A stretch of DNA of 62,573 nt from NCBI GenBank assembly GCA_025927765.1, contig JAICKU010000012.1:1-62573 (forward strand), in the 5' to 3' direction. Positions 31,301 to 38,284 of the stretch are shown here, one piece after another; positions within the stretch are counted from its first letter, which is position 1, and every line of letters starts with the position of its first letter. A program made the translations under genes and the position numbers. The notes below the pieces were generated by a model. It was given only the letters and a program-made list of their open reading frames with translations. It was not told the DNA's origin and did not search any database. The DNA comes from Burkholderiales bacterium (GTDB lineage: Bacteria; Pseudomonadota; Gammaproteobacteria; Burkholderiales; Casimicrobiaceae).

Positions 31301-31764
31301 TCGGAGGCGACGTCGATGTAGAACTCGGTGCCGCGCACCCCGGCCACCGTGAACGGCGTGCGCACTTCCAGGCTGCGCGGACCGCGCGCGAAGAAGTGCG
31401 CCGCGCCCTGCACCAGCGCGATCACGCCGGTGGTCTCTTCCTTCGGCGGCTCGATCGTGATCGCAGAGTTCGCGTTGATGCGCAGCACCGACTGATCGAG
31501 CAGCGACACGTCGGCGCGGCTGCGGTCGCCGACGCGTACCTCATCGCCGGCACAGAGCTTGTCGTTGAGATGCAGCGCCTGCCACTGCCCCGCGCTGGTG
31601 CGCCGCGCTTCGACGCTGCCCTGGACCGACACTGCCGTCGCGGCCGGGCGCTCGCAGGGCGCGGGCGATTGTGCGAACGCGGTGTCGACGAGGCCGGCGA
31701 CCGCAAGCACGCAAACGCCTGCACGGACGGCCACGAGCATGGTGGCCCGGACGGTGGAACGCAT
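28363..31764 (-). CDS. FecR domain - TPR - outer-membrane beta-barrel fusion protein
   Basis: This 1133-residue exported protein has three parts. A signal peptide (cleavage near residue 31, AFAQS) precedes a FecR-like domain at about 45-190 (GDEVRVGDRSRADVSLLDQS; VRTPFTVAGVRGTEFYIDV; LLTVFEGTVVAQNAAGSL). A TPR array covers about 230-600 (DEARAALGRALQAAPNDANA; ALAWARLAEIESAFGESERA). A C-terminal beta-barrel from about 630 resembles the barrel of TonB-dependent receptors and ends SIGAANLFNKHFLFQETDFN... to LTMAFP. No TonB plug domain is visible. A strong Shine-Dalgarno, GGAGGGAG, precedes the ATG at 31764. It is the first gene of the set containing the CHASE2 cyclase. It may expose or export a surface product, or act as an envelope sensor (inference). 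Confidence 0.88.
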   Translation of the reverse strand: MRSTVRATMLVAVRAGVCVLAVAGLVDTAFAQSPAPCERPAATAVSVQGSVEARRTSAGQWQALHLNDKLCAGDEVRVGDRSRADVSLLDQSVLRINANSAITIEPPKEETTGVIALVQGAAHFFARGPRSLEVRTPFTVAGVRGTEFYIDVASDQALLTVFEGTVVAQNAAGSLDLTDGQSAVAARGKAPVLTVVARPRDAVQWALYYPPVLYFRPQDFNDDAARRSLDAYMSGDLRQAFEALQQVPDADRDPRLLAYRAHLLLAVGRVDEARAALGRALQAAPNDANALALQSVIAVAQDDKAAALDAAQRAVAAAPNAAAGYIALSYADQARFDLPGARAALQKAVEVEPQNALAWARLAEIESAFGESERALNAARKAVELQPNLSRTQTVLGFAELSRVNTAEARAAFERAIAFDQADPLPRLGLGLAQIRDGNLDQGSRTIEVAASLDASNAIVRSYLGKAYYEEKRFPRDEREYNVAKKLDPNDPTPWFYDAIEKQTTNRPVEALQDLEKAIELNDNRAVYRSRLLLDSDLAARSASLARIYSDLGFQELALVEGWKSVNTDPSNFSAHRFLADSYAVLPRHEIARVSELLQSQLLQPLNTTPIQPQLAESNLFLISAGGPGTVSFNEFNPLFNRNGITAQASGLVGNNGTSAEEAVFAGIQGRWSYSVGGFHYETDGFRINSDQKDDIANAFVQYEFSPQTSAQFEYRYRHTTTGDQQLNFFADDILPNERTRAETENYRFGLRHMFAPDSTLLVSLAYQSRDTHLSDFTPDTLSIDIREPNLHGTSAEIQHLYRSSFFNLTSGIGYFDVDRQQVTALTFEPPLDFLSSVDVSDLSAKHTNVYVYSYINALPRVTFTVGASGDFFHTPNKTSSESRNQFNPKFGVTWNVLPTTSLRAAAFRTFTRTLLNGQTLEPTQVAGFNQFYDDLESTDAWVYGAAVDQKFSKTLFGGLEYSRRDLTVPIPFVEADTGESFLVHRDWSEDVARAYLFWTPHPWWALRGEYRYERFERTADSGFGFKDETLHVVPLGVRFFHPSGVSVGVTGTYYHQDGNFQPRGVDCCIAGSSSFWVTDAAISYRLPKRYGFVSIGAANLFNKHFLFQETDFNNFTIVPARTYFARLTMAFP

Positions 31765-31835
31765 GAGCTCCCTCCCTGTCCTCGACCGCCCGATGGCACG
31801 GCGCGAGGGGCTACGCGAGGCGTCGCGGGCTGGTC

Positions 31836-31863
31836 ACGTTACTCCTTCACCGACGCTCGTCAA
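31836..31863 (-). promoter_or_regulatory. Putative sigma-70 promoter of the FecR-TPR-barrel gene
   Basis: On the minus strand TTGACG (31863-31858) and TAACGT (31841-31836) are separated by 16 bases and lie about 70-100 bases before the ATG at 31764. The -35 matches 5 of 6 consensus positions; the -10 is weaker. Confidence 0.4.
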
Positions 31864-31947
31864 GGGTTGCAACGAGCGGGGGCGAAAACGAATCGTCACC
31901 GCGACGGGGCGTCCCCAATGACTACTCCATTCGCGCGTTCCCGGAAA

Positions 31948-31977
31948 CTGACCGAAAGATATATGCCTTTCGGTCAG
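31948..31977 (-). terminator. Perfect hairpin overlapping the DUF1993 stop codon
   Basis: CTGACCGAAAG and CTTTCGGTCAG form an 11-base perfect stem around ATATATGC. The TGA stop of the DUF1993 gene lies inside the stem. On the minus strand the stem is followed by TTTCC. It could end the transcript of the fatty-acid cluster. The rest of the 31765-31973 gap carries only the putative promoter noted separately. Confidence 0.6.
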
Positions 31978-32489
31978 TCGAGCGAGCCGATGAAATCGCT
32001 CTTGCCGAGCGGCACGCCGTTGTGGCGGAGGATGTCGTACGTCGTCGTCGTATGGAAATAGACGTTCGGCGTCGCGAACTGCAGCAGGTAGGAAAGGCCG
32101 GTGAACGTGTGCGGCTTGCCGCCGATGGGGCGTGTGATCTCGCGCGTGGCCGCGCCTTCGAGCGCCTGCCGGTCCGCCGATTGCATGTCGTCGATCGCAC
32201 GCGCGATGCGGGCGATCAGTTCGTCGAAAGTCTTCGCCTCGTCCTCGGACTTCGACTTCGCGGGCTCGCCGCCGGAAAGCCGGATGACGCAGCCGCGCGC
32301 GATGTCGATCGCGATCTGCACCTGCAGCGACAGCGGGAACATGTCGGGGTAGAGCCGCGCATTCACGAGCACGCTCTCCTCGATCTTGTGTTCCTGCGCG
32401 TGCGCCTTCGCCTTCTCGAGCACCGCCTTCATGTTCGACAGCGTCTTCACGAATACGGGAACGCACACGTCGTAGATCGAGATCGTCAT
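31974..32489 (-). CDS. DUF1993-family protein
   Basis: The 171-residue cytosolic protein starts MTISIYDVCVPVFVKTLSNM and shows the DUF1993 pattern: VLVNARLYPDMFPLSLQVQI, a central acidic Lys-rich segment, TFDELIARIARAIDDM, and the end FLQFAT-like region (LSYLLQFATPNVYFHTTTTY, DILRHNGVPLGKSDFIG). DUF1993 belongs to the DinB-like helical bundle group. Its function is unknown. ATG 32489 is clear. It is the last gene of the minus-strand cluster, 20 bases after lpxO, which suggests co-transcription but not a defined role. Confidence 0.88.
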   Translation of the reverse strand: MTISIYDVCVPVFVKTLSNMKAVLEKAKAHAQEHKIEESVLVNARLYPDMFPLSLQVQIAIDIARGCVIRLSGGEPAKSKSEDEAKTFDELIARIARAIDDMQSADRQALEGAATREITRPIGGKPHTFTGLSYLLQFATPNVYFHTTTTYDILRHNGVPLGKSDFIGSLD

Positions 32490-32509
32490 CCTGGCTCCTG
32501 TGGGGTGGT

Positions 32510-33427
32510 TCAACGGAAAATGAGATAGAGCACGCCGCCGAGGATCAGCCACTTCAGCGTGTAGTGCGCGAAGCGGCTCTTCTTCTTGATCCATTTGCCG
32601 ATTCGCCTGACGCGATACGCGCCGTTGAAGATGTGGTTCAGCACGCCGACGCGATCGCCCGGCATGTTCTGCGTCTGGCTCGCGCGGATCAGCGTCGCCT
32701 TCACGAAGTGATTGACGCCGCGCACCACCGGGTTCGACAGCGGCCGCTCGACGTCGCAGAACAGGATGATGCGCGTCACGTCGCTCCTGTTCTCGGCCGT
32801 GTGGATGAACGTCTCGTCGAACATCACCGGCTCGCCGTCGCGCCAGGCGTACGGCTCGCCGTCGACGACGATGCGGCACGTGTCGGCGTTGGGCGTCACG
32901 AGACCGAGGTGATAGCGCAGCGATCCGGCGAACGGATCGCGATGCGCGCCGAGTTTGCTGCCCGGCGGCAGCAACGCGAACATCGCTGCGTTGACGCCGC
33001 GAATCGATTGCACGAGCTCGACGGTCTTCGGGCACAGCGCCTTCGCCGACGGCAGCGGCTCGTCGTACCACTTGACGTAGAAGCGCTTCCAGCCCGTTTT
33101 GAAGAACGAGTTGAAGCCGAGATCGTCGTAGGTGCCGGCGGCTCGGATGCGCCCGTTGTCGAAGAGCTCCTGCGCCTCGGCGCGGATCACCTGCCAGTTC
33201 TCCGCGAGCGGCGCCAGCTCGGGAAAGCGCGCGACGTCGACGTACGGGCGGTTCGGCACCGCCGAGAACAGGTACATCAGCGTGTTGTACGGCGCCATCA
33301 GCGACGAATGGTCGGTGAGCTGGCGAAAGAAGCCGTGGCGCACGCGGCCGCGATAGTGCACGTACATTGCGGACGCGATGAACGCGTAGAAGACGATGAA
33401 CTTGGGCGCGAGCAGGGTGGCGATCAT
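32510..33427 (-). CDS. lpxO: Aspartyl/asparaginyl beta-hydroxylase-family enzyme, LpxO-like
   Basis: LpxO is an Fe(II)/2-oxoglutarate dioxygenase that 2-hydroxylates an acyl chain of lipid A at the inner membrane. The 305 residues include an N-terminal membrane segment (LLAPKFIVFYAFIASAMYVH), the family segment GFNSFFKTGWKRFYVKWY, the iron-binding half LGAHRDPFAGSLRYHLGL, and the second-His half FDETFIHTAENRSDVTRI with the 2-oxoglutarate Arg. It ends in another hydrophobic helix (LKWLILGGVLYLIFR). Length and topology match Salmonella LpxO. Its place directly after an acyltransferase gene fits action on the acyl group that enzyme adds. Confidence 0.93.
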   Translation of the reverse strand: MIATLLAPKFIVFYAFIASAMYVHYRGRVRHGFFRQLTDHSSLMAPYNTLMYLFSAVPNRPYVDVARFPELAPLAENWQVIRAEAQELFDNGRIRAAGTYDDLGFNSFFKTGWKRFYVKWYDEPLPSAKALCPKTVELVQSIRGVNAAMFALLPPGSKLGAHRDPFAGSLRYHLGLVTPNADTCRIVVDGEPYAWRDGEPVMFDETFIHTAENRSDVTRIILFCDVERPLSNPVVRGVNHFVKATLIRASQTQNMPGDRVGVLNHIFNGAYRVRRIGKWIKKKSRFAHYTLKWLILGGVLYLIFR

Positions 33428-33463
33428 GGCGCGCTCGTTCGGCTGCGGTAGTCCCTGAAAGCG

Positions 33464-34753
33464 TTACTTTAATCGCTCGACCGCGGCGCCCGCGGCGGTC
33501 GCGGCGTCGTGCGCCTTGCGCGGCTTGCGCCGTGCCTTGCGCCAGCGGCGGTGCACCCACCACCACTGCTCGGGGTGGCGTACCACCAGCCGCTCGAGGG
33601 CCGCATTGTAGGCGCGCGTGGTGCGCACGATCGCTTCGTTGACGTTGGCGACGTCGACCGCGGGAACGGGCGGCTCGAACTTCAACACGTGGCGCCCGTC
33701 GGGCTCGCGCCAGCACGCGGCCGGGAGCACCGGAGCGCCGGTCGCGAGCGCGATCACCGCGAGGCTCTTGAACGTGCCGGCGGCTTCGCCGAAGAACTCG
33801 ACGTCGATGCCGTCGGCGCCGGCGGCGTACTGGTCGAACGGGAACACGACGATGTCGCCGCGCTCGAGCAGCGACACGATCGTGTCGAGCGAGCCGCGTT
33901 TCGCGACCACGCCGAAGCCCGAGGCGTTGAACCGGCGCGTGACGAGCGCGTCGAGCCACCGCGGCTTGATGGGACGGCGCACGAAATGGAAGCGGCCGCG
34001 CACTTCCGGGTAGTTCTGGATGCCGGCAACGGTCGCCACTTCCCAGTTGCCGAAGTGGCCGGTCAGGATCAGCACGCCCCTGCCGCCGCGGAAGGCGTCG
34101 ACGAACGTGTCGACGTTCTCGACGCGCACCAGCGCGCGCTTCTTCGCCGCCGGCAGCCAGCGAAAGCGCAGGAACTCGCTGCCCAAGCGCCACAGGTGCG
34201 CGTAGTGCGCCTGCGCGAGCCTCGCGATCTCCGATTCGGGCACCGAGCGTCCGAACACGCGGCGCAGATTCTCGACGATCACCGCGCGGCGGATCGGCAG
34301 CAGGCGGAAGAGCGCGCGGCCGGCAAGCGGAATCGGTGTCGATTGGGCGAGTGCCAAGGCAACCGCGCCTGCGCTCGTGCGGTCGTGCGTCAGCGAAACG
34401 GCGATGCCCGCGATGCGCGCCCCATCCATGATCGCCCGCGCGTTCGCGCTGGCGACCACTTGGGGGGCGCCGTAGGCATCGCGTGCAATCGAAAAATCTG
34501 CAGGCTCGATGCGCCCGGCAGCGAGTTCGCGCGGGAAGAGCTTCACGCACGCTTCCTTCGCCGCGTAGCGCGCGGCCAGGCTCGGTGCGCGACCGGCGCC
34601 CTGGCCCGCATCGTCGAGTTCGGTGGACGTGAAGAGCTTGCCGAGTTCGTCGGCGGGGGTCGTGTCGAGCAGGCGTTCGATGCGCGCGATCTCGACGCTG
34701 TCGATGCCGCAGCGCACCGGCGCGTCGTGGGCGGCCACCGCGGGAACGCTCAC
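33464..34753 (-). CDS. Fusion of AcpS-type phosphopantetheinyl transferase and LpxL-type acyltransferase
   Basis: One uninterrupted frame of 429 residues (GTG 34753) joins two enzymes. Residues about 12-130 are a holo-ACP synthase: VRCGIDSVEIARIERLL (Mg-binding Asp), LAARYAAKEACVKLFP (Glu/Lys motif) and IAVSLTHDRTSAGAVAL. After a very short join (AQSTPIPLAGRALFRL), residues about 150-410 are a lysophospholipid/lipid A acyltransferase: AVIVENLRRVFGRSVPESEI, the active-site ILTGHFGNWEVATV (His...Glu), and DIVVFPFDQYAAGADGIDV. It ends in a basic tail. The usual N-terminal membrane anchor of LpxL is absent, its place taken by the AcpS domain. I infer that it activates the cluster ACP and then transfers the acyl chain from it. 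Confidence 0.9.
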   Translation of the reverse strand: MSVPAVAAHDAPVRCGIDSVEIARIERLLDTTPADELGKLFTSTELDDAGQGAGRAPSLAARYAAKEACVKLFPRELAAGRIEPADFSIARDAYGAPQVVASANARAIMDGARIAGIAVSLTHDRTSAGAVALALAQSTPIPLAGRALFRLLPIRRAVIVENLRRVFGRSVPESEIARLAQAHYAHLWRLGSEFLRFRWLPAAKKRALVRVENVDTFVDAFRGGRGVLILTGHFGNWEVATVAGIQNYPEVRGRFHFVRRPIKPRWLDALVTRRFNASGFGVVAKRGSLDTIVSLLERGDIVVFPFDQYAAGADGIDVEFFGEAAGTFKSLAVIALATGAPVLPAACWREPDGRHVLKFEPPVPAVDVANVNEAIVRTTRAYNAALERLVVRHPEQWWWVHRRWRKARRKPRKAHDAATAAGAAVERLK

Positions 34754-34775
34754 TGATGTCGGGCGGCGTGCGCCG

Positions 34776-36053
34776 CTAACGGCTCGCGCCGCGAACGACG
34801 AGCGCAGCGTCGGTGGCGGCGAAACCGCGGCAGAGCACGAGTGCGACGTCGCTCCTGGGTGCCTGGGCTTCACGCGATACGGCGATGCCCGCGCACGCGT
34901 CGTCGAGCTCTTCGAGCGTGGCGATCCCGGGGACGCGCTTCGCCCGCAATGCCGCGAGTGCGAGCGTGGTCTCGACGATGCCGGCGGCCGCGATCAGGTG
35001 CCCGATGCCCCACTTGAACGCGGTCACCGGCGGCGAACGCTTGCCGAACACGCGGCGAAGGCCGGCCGCTTCCGACGCATCGGAAAGCGACGTGCCGTTG
35101 CCGTGCGCGACGACCATGCCGACATCCGCGGCGTCGATGCCGGCATCGGCCAGCGCCGCTTCGATCGCGCGTGCGACGCCGTCGCCGTCGTCGCGGATCG
35201 TCAGGAGTCCCGAACCCTCGGTCACGTAGCCGCCGCCCAGCACTTCGCCGATTGCGCGCACGTTGCGAGCGGTTGCCGACGCTTCAGTTTCGAGCGCGAG
35301 CGCACCGGCGCCTTCGCCGAACACGCTTCCGTCACGCGCCTTGTCGAACGGCCGCAGCGTGTCGGGCGCCAGCAGGCCGCAGCCGTGGTAATAGAGCACG
35401 TTCTGCCGCTCGACCGGCGTGTCGTGACCGATCGCGAGCGCGCGGTCGGCTTCGCCGTGGCGCAGCGCCTCGGCCGCTTCGATCACGGCGAGCGTGCCGC
35501 CGACGCTGTGATTGGTGATGCACGCGTTCGCGCCCTTCAGCCGGTTGCGGATGCCCACGTGGCAGAGCACGTTGTTGGGCAGCGTGCGCAACAGCCACAT
35601 CGGATTCACCATCTCGTCGAGGTCGCGGCCGAACGTCTGGAGATCGCCGTTCGCTGCCTGCATCAGCGGGAAGTAGTCGTACTGGTTCTCGAACGCGCCG
35701 CCGCCCGAGCCCACGTAGATGCCGGTGCGGTCGGCGAACTGCGCCGCATCGTCTTCCGGCAGCGCGTCCCGATAGGCCGCGTAGCCGGCCGCTTCGGCCG
35801 CACGGTCGCCCGCGTAGATGCCGAGCATGTCGGTGCGGCGGATGAACTTGTGCAGCTTGCGATCGTCGACGAGCGCACGGGCGTTGAAGTCGCGGATCTC
35901 CGCCGCGTTCCTCACGGGCCAGCCGGCCGTGTCCCAGCCTTCGATGGGCGCGATCGCGGAGCGGCCTTCAATCAGCGACGAGAAGATCGTGTCGGGATCG
36001 CGGCCTGCGCCGCATACGGCGCCGGCGCCGGTGATGAGCACGCGCGGCTTCAT
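34776..36053 (-). CDS. Ketosynthase-like protein with Ser in place of the catalytic Cys (chain-length-factor-like)
   Basis: The 425-residue thiolase-fold protein starts MKPRVLITGAGAVCGAGRDP. Aligned with FabF, the active-site stretch GANACITNHSVGGTLAVIEA puts Ser183 where FabF has its nucleophilic Cys; the Cys five residues earlier is not at the catalytic position. Both His motifs remain (VVAHGNGTSLSDASE and KWGIGHLIAAAG). This pattern suggests a non-condensing partner subunit, similar in role to the chain-length factors of type II polyketide and aryl-polyene systems. Its start overlaps the stop of the catalytic ketosynthase gene by 4 bases (ATGA), as expected for a heterodimer. Decarboxylase activity is possible. 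Confidence 0.87.
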   Translation of the reverse strand: MKPRVLITGAGAVCGAGRDPDTIFSSLIEGRSAIAPIEGWDTAGWPVRNAAEIRDFNARALVDDRKLHKFIRRTDMLGIYAGDRAAEAAGYAAYRDALPEDDAAQFADRTGIYVGSGGGAFENQYDYFPLMQAANGDLQTFGRDLDEMVNPMWLLRTLPNNVLCHVGIRNRLKGANACITNHSVGGTLAVIEAAEALRHGEADRALAIGHDTPVERQNVLYYHGCGLLAPDTLRPFDKARDGSVFGEGAGALALETEASATARNVRAIGEVLGGGYVTEGSGLLTIRDDGDGVARAIEAALADAGIDAADVGMVVAHGNGTSLSDASEAAGLRRVFGKRSPPVTAFKWGIGHLIAAAGIVETTLALAALRAKRVPGIATLEELDDACAGIAVSREAQAPRSDVALVLCRGFAATDAALVVRGASR

Positions 36054-37378
36054 CGTGCGCCCGCGCCTTCCACGAGATCGGGATGGCGCAGTACCACGCA
36101 ACTGTTCGAGCCGCCGAAGCCGAACGAATTGGAGATCGTCATGCGCACGCGCTGGCGTCGCGGCTCGCCGAGCACGAGGTTCAAGTCGCAATCGGGATCG
36201 GGCACCCGGTAGTTCGCGTTGACCGGCATCTCGCCCCGCTCGATCGCGAGCGCGCAGATCGCGACTTCGACGGCGCCGGCCGCGGCGATCAGGTGTCCCA
36301 TCATGCTCTTCGTCGAGCTCACGAACACGCGCTTCGCGTCGGCGCCGAACACCGCGCGGATCGCCGCCGTTTCGCTGCGATCGTTCATGCCCGTCGAGGT
36401 GCCGTGCGCGTTGATGTAGTCGACGTCGGCGGGATTCGCGCCTGCATCGGCAAGCGCTGCGCGCATCGACTGGATCGGGCCGTCGCCGTCGGGCGGCGAG
36501 TCGGTGATGCGATACGACGACAGCGAGTTGCCGTCACCGGCGAGCTCGCCATAGATGTGCGCCCCGCGCCGCTTCGCCGCTTCCCATTCCTCGAGCACGA
36601 GGAAACCCGCGCCTTCGCCCAGCACGAACCCGTTGCGCGTCGCGTCGAACGGGCGGCTCGCCTGCTGCGGCGCGTCGTTGTCGGTCGACACCGCGGAGAG
36701 CAGGCAGAAGCCCGCGAGCCCCACCGGGCTGATCATCGAGTCGAAGCCGCCGGTCAGCACGCGGTCGACGGCGCCGCGGCGGATGAGCTTCAGCGCGGTG
36801 CCGATCGCCTGGCCGCCGGACGCGCACGCCGTGTGCACCGACGTCGCGTAGCCGCGGATGCCGAAGCGGCGCGTCAAAAGCGCGACGCCCGCGGTGCTCT
36901 GGCTGCGGCAGAACGCGAGCGGATCGTTGGCGGAGACGTCGTCGAGGAGCTTCGCCGCGTCGATCTCGCCTTCCGGCGCGGAATGACGCTGGACTTCGGC
37001 GAGATCGGCGTAGTCGACGCCCATCATGCCGGTGCCGACGGCGCAACCCCAGCGCTCCGCGTCCTCGTCGGTGGGCGCGATGCCGGCGTCGCGCATCGCC
37101 TCTTCGGCGGCGGCGAGCGCGAAGCGGTGCGAGCGATTCGCGAACTTGAGGAAGCGGCGCGGCGCGGTGATCGCGTCGTCGTCGAAGTTCTTCACTTCGG
37201 CGGCGATGCGCGTCGAGAATCCCGATGCATCGAAATGCGTGATCGGGCCGGCGCCGCTTTGCACGCGCTCGAGCGCCGACCACGTGCTGCGCACGTCGTT
37301 GCCGAGCGGGGTGACGAGGCCGATGCCGGTGATGGCGACGCGACGAGGCGAGTGAGCGGGAATCCGATCCGTCGTCAT
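36050..37378 (-). CDS. Beta-ketoacyl-ACP synthase II (FabF-like), catalytic
   Basis: The 442-residue condensing enzyme has RVAITGIGLVTPLGNDVRST at the N-terminus and the full Cys-His-His site: Cys185 in VHTACASGGQAIGTAL, YINAHGTSTGMNDRSE, and STKSMMGHLIAAAGAVE. NSFGFGGSNSCVVL ends the fold. It elongates acyl-ACP with malonyl-ACP. It is not the housekeeping fabF context (no fabD/acpP/fabG run). The ATG at 37378 overlaps the stop of the dehydratase gene by 4 bases, and its own stop overlaps the partner ketosynthase start, so all three should be translated in step. Confidence 0.93.
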   Translation of the reverse strand: MTTDRIPAHSPRRVAITGIGLVTPLGNDVRSTWSALERVQSGAGPITHFDASGFSTRIAAEVKNFDDDAITAPRRFLKFANRSHRFALAAAEEAMRDAGIAPTDEDAERWGCAVGTGMMGVDYADLAEVQRHSAPEGEIDAAKLLDDVSANDPLAFCRSQSTAGVALLTRRFGIRGYATSVHTACASGGQAIGTALKLIRRGAVDRVLTGGFDSMISPVGLAGFCLLSAVSTDNDAPQQASRPFDATRNGFVLGEGAGFLVLEEWEAAKRRGAHIYGELAGDGNSLSSYRITDSPPDGDGPIQSMRAALADAGANPADVDYINAHGTSTGMNDRSETAAIRAVFGADAKRVFVSSTKSMMGHLIAAAGAVEVAICALAIERGEMPVNANYRVPDPDCDLNLVLGEPRRQRVRMTISNSFGFGGSNSCVVLRHPDLVEGAGAR

Positions 37379-38250
37379 TTCGCGTCCATCGCAATCTCGA
37401 GCCGTGCGCTCGCGACGATCCGATCGTCGGTCTTCGCGCTCATCATCGCCTTGGCCATGCCGTTCTCGGCTGCGCCGAGCTTGATGTCGATGTCGAGCTT
37501 CTGCGACGGCACGATGAACGAGCGCATCTTGACGTGCGTGACGCGCGACGGCCTCGCCGCCTCGCTGCGCTCGCGGGCGAGCTTCAGCGCGAGGCGGATC
37601 TGCATATCGAGCAACAGCGTCGCGGGAAAGACCGGGCGGCGCGGAAAGTGATCGGCAAAAAAAGGCGCTGCTTCCGGCACGTCGACGCGCGCGCGAAGCT
37701 CGGCACCGCGGGCGTGCTCCGTCACATCGACCCCGACCTCGTACACGCCGCGAAAGCGGCCGGGCGCAGCACCGCCGTGGCGAAGGAGCGCCAGCCGCGC
37801 GCGAAGCGCGTCGGGGGCGTCGAACTCGGCGACCGGAAGCATCGGTCCGAGGCAGTCCACGAGCTCGACGATGCGTCGTCCGCCGACGTCGGCGTGGCCG
37901 TCGTACGCGACGGCTTCGTCGTTGCATTCGTGCAGGTCGGCGACGAGCTCGAGCATGTCGCCGGGCATCGCGTCGGTAAAGATGCGCGTCTCGGTCGCGA
38001 GTCCCGCGACCGGCCGCCCGCGGAAGTCGATCGCGTCCATCGCGCACCAAGCCGCGAGCTGGCCGATCGCTTCGGCGACGAGCGCGGCGGGGAAGGCGTC
38101 GAGGCTGCCGGGAATCGCGAAGTATCCGCGCGCACGCCGACCGGGCGCGAATTCGGCGATGCGATCGACGAACGAATACGCGGCGAAGTGTGGATCCGGA
38201 AAAGCAGGGTCGGACCCTGCTTTTCCGGAGGTCTCGATAGCTGGATGCAT
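37375..38250 (-). CDS. Double-hotdog 3-hydroxyacyl-ACP dehydratase-like protein
   Basis: The 291-residue protein contains two hotdog folds. The second half has the FabA/FabZ signature FFADHFPRRPVFPATLLLDM, with the catalytic His and an acidic Asp 14 residues later. The first half (FAIPGSLDAFPAALVAEAIG) lacks a full set and is probably structural. It should dehydrate 3-hydroxyacyl-ACP in the chain cycle. The only in-frame start is ATG 38250, and the first ~20 codons pass through a 35-bp palindromic repeat (residues KAGSDPAF), so the repeat seems to have entered or created the N-terminus. No in-frame ATG, GTG or TTG is found just downstream before conserved sequence begins. Confidence 0.85.
   Translation of the reverse strand: MHPAIETSGKAGSDPAFPDPHFAAYSFVDRIAEFAPGRRARGYFAIPGSLDAFPAALVAEAIGQLAAWCAMDAIDFRGRPVAGLATETRIFTDAMPGDMLELVADLHECNDEAVAYDGHADVGGRRIVELVDCLGPMLPVAEFDAPDALRARLALLRHGGAAPGRFRGVYEVGVDVTEHARGAELRARVDVPEAAPFFADHFPRRPVFPATLLLDMQIRLALKLARERSEAARPSRVTHVKMRSFIVPSQKLDIDIKLGAAENGMAKAMMSAKTDDRIVASARLEIAMDAK
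38195..38229. repeat. Perfect 17-bp inverted repeat of the GGGTCGGACCC family, inside the dehydratase 5' end
   Basis: The arms TCCGGAAAAGCAGGGTC and GACCCTGCTTTTCCGGA flank a single central G. It lies within the first codons of the dehydratase gene on the minus strand. Confidence 0.95.
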
Positions 38251-38260
38251 TCGTCGGAAT

Positions 38261-38277
38261 GTAGGGCCTGACCCTAC
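38261..38277. repeat. Second GGG..CCC repeat copy between ACP and dehydratase genes
   Basis: GTAGGGCCTGACCCTAC is a shorter palindrome with 6-base arms, 31 bases from the perfect repeat and immediately outside the dehydratase ATG. The pair brackets the start codon and may mask or shape its ribosome-binding site. Confidence 0.8.
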
Positions 38278-38284
38278 CTTTGCG

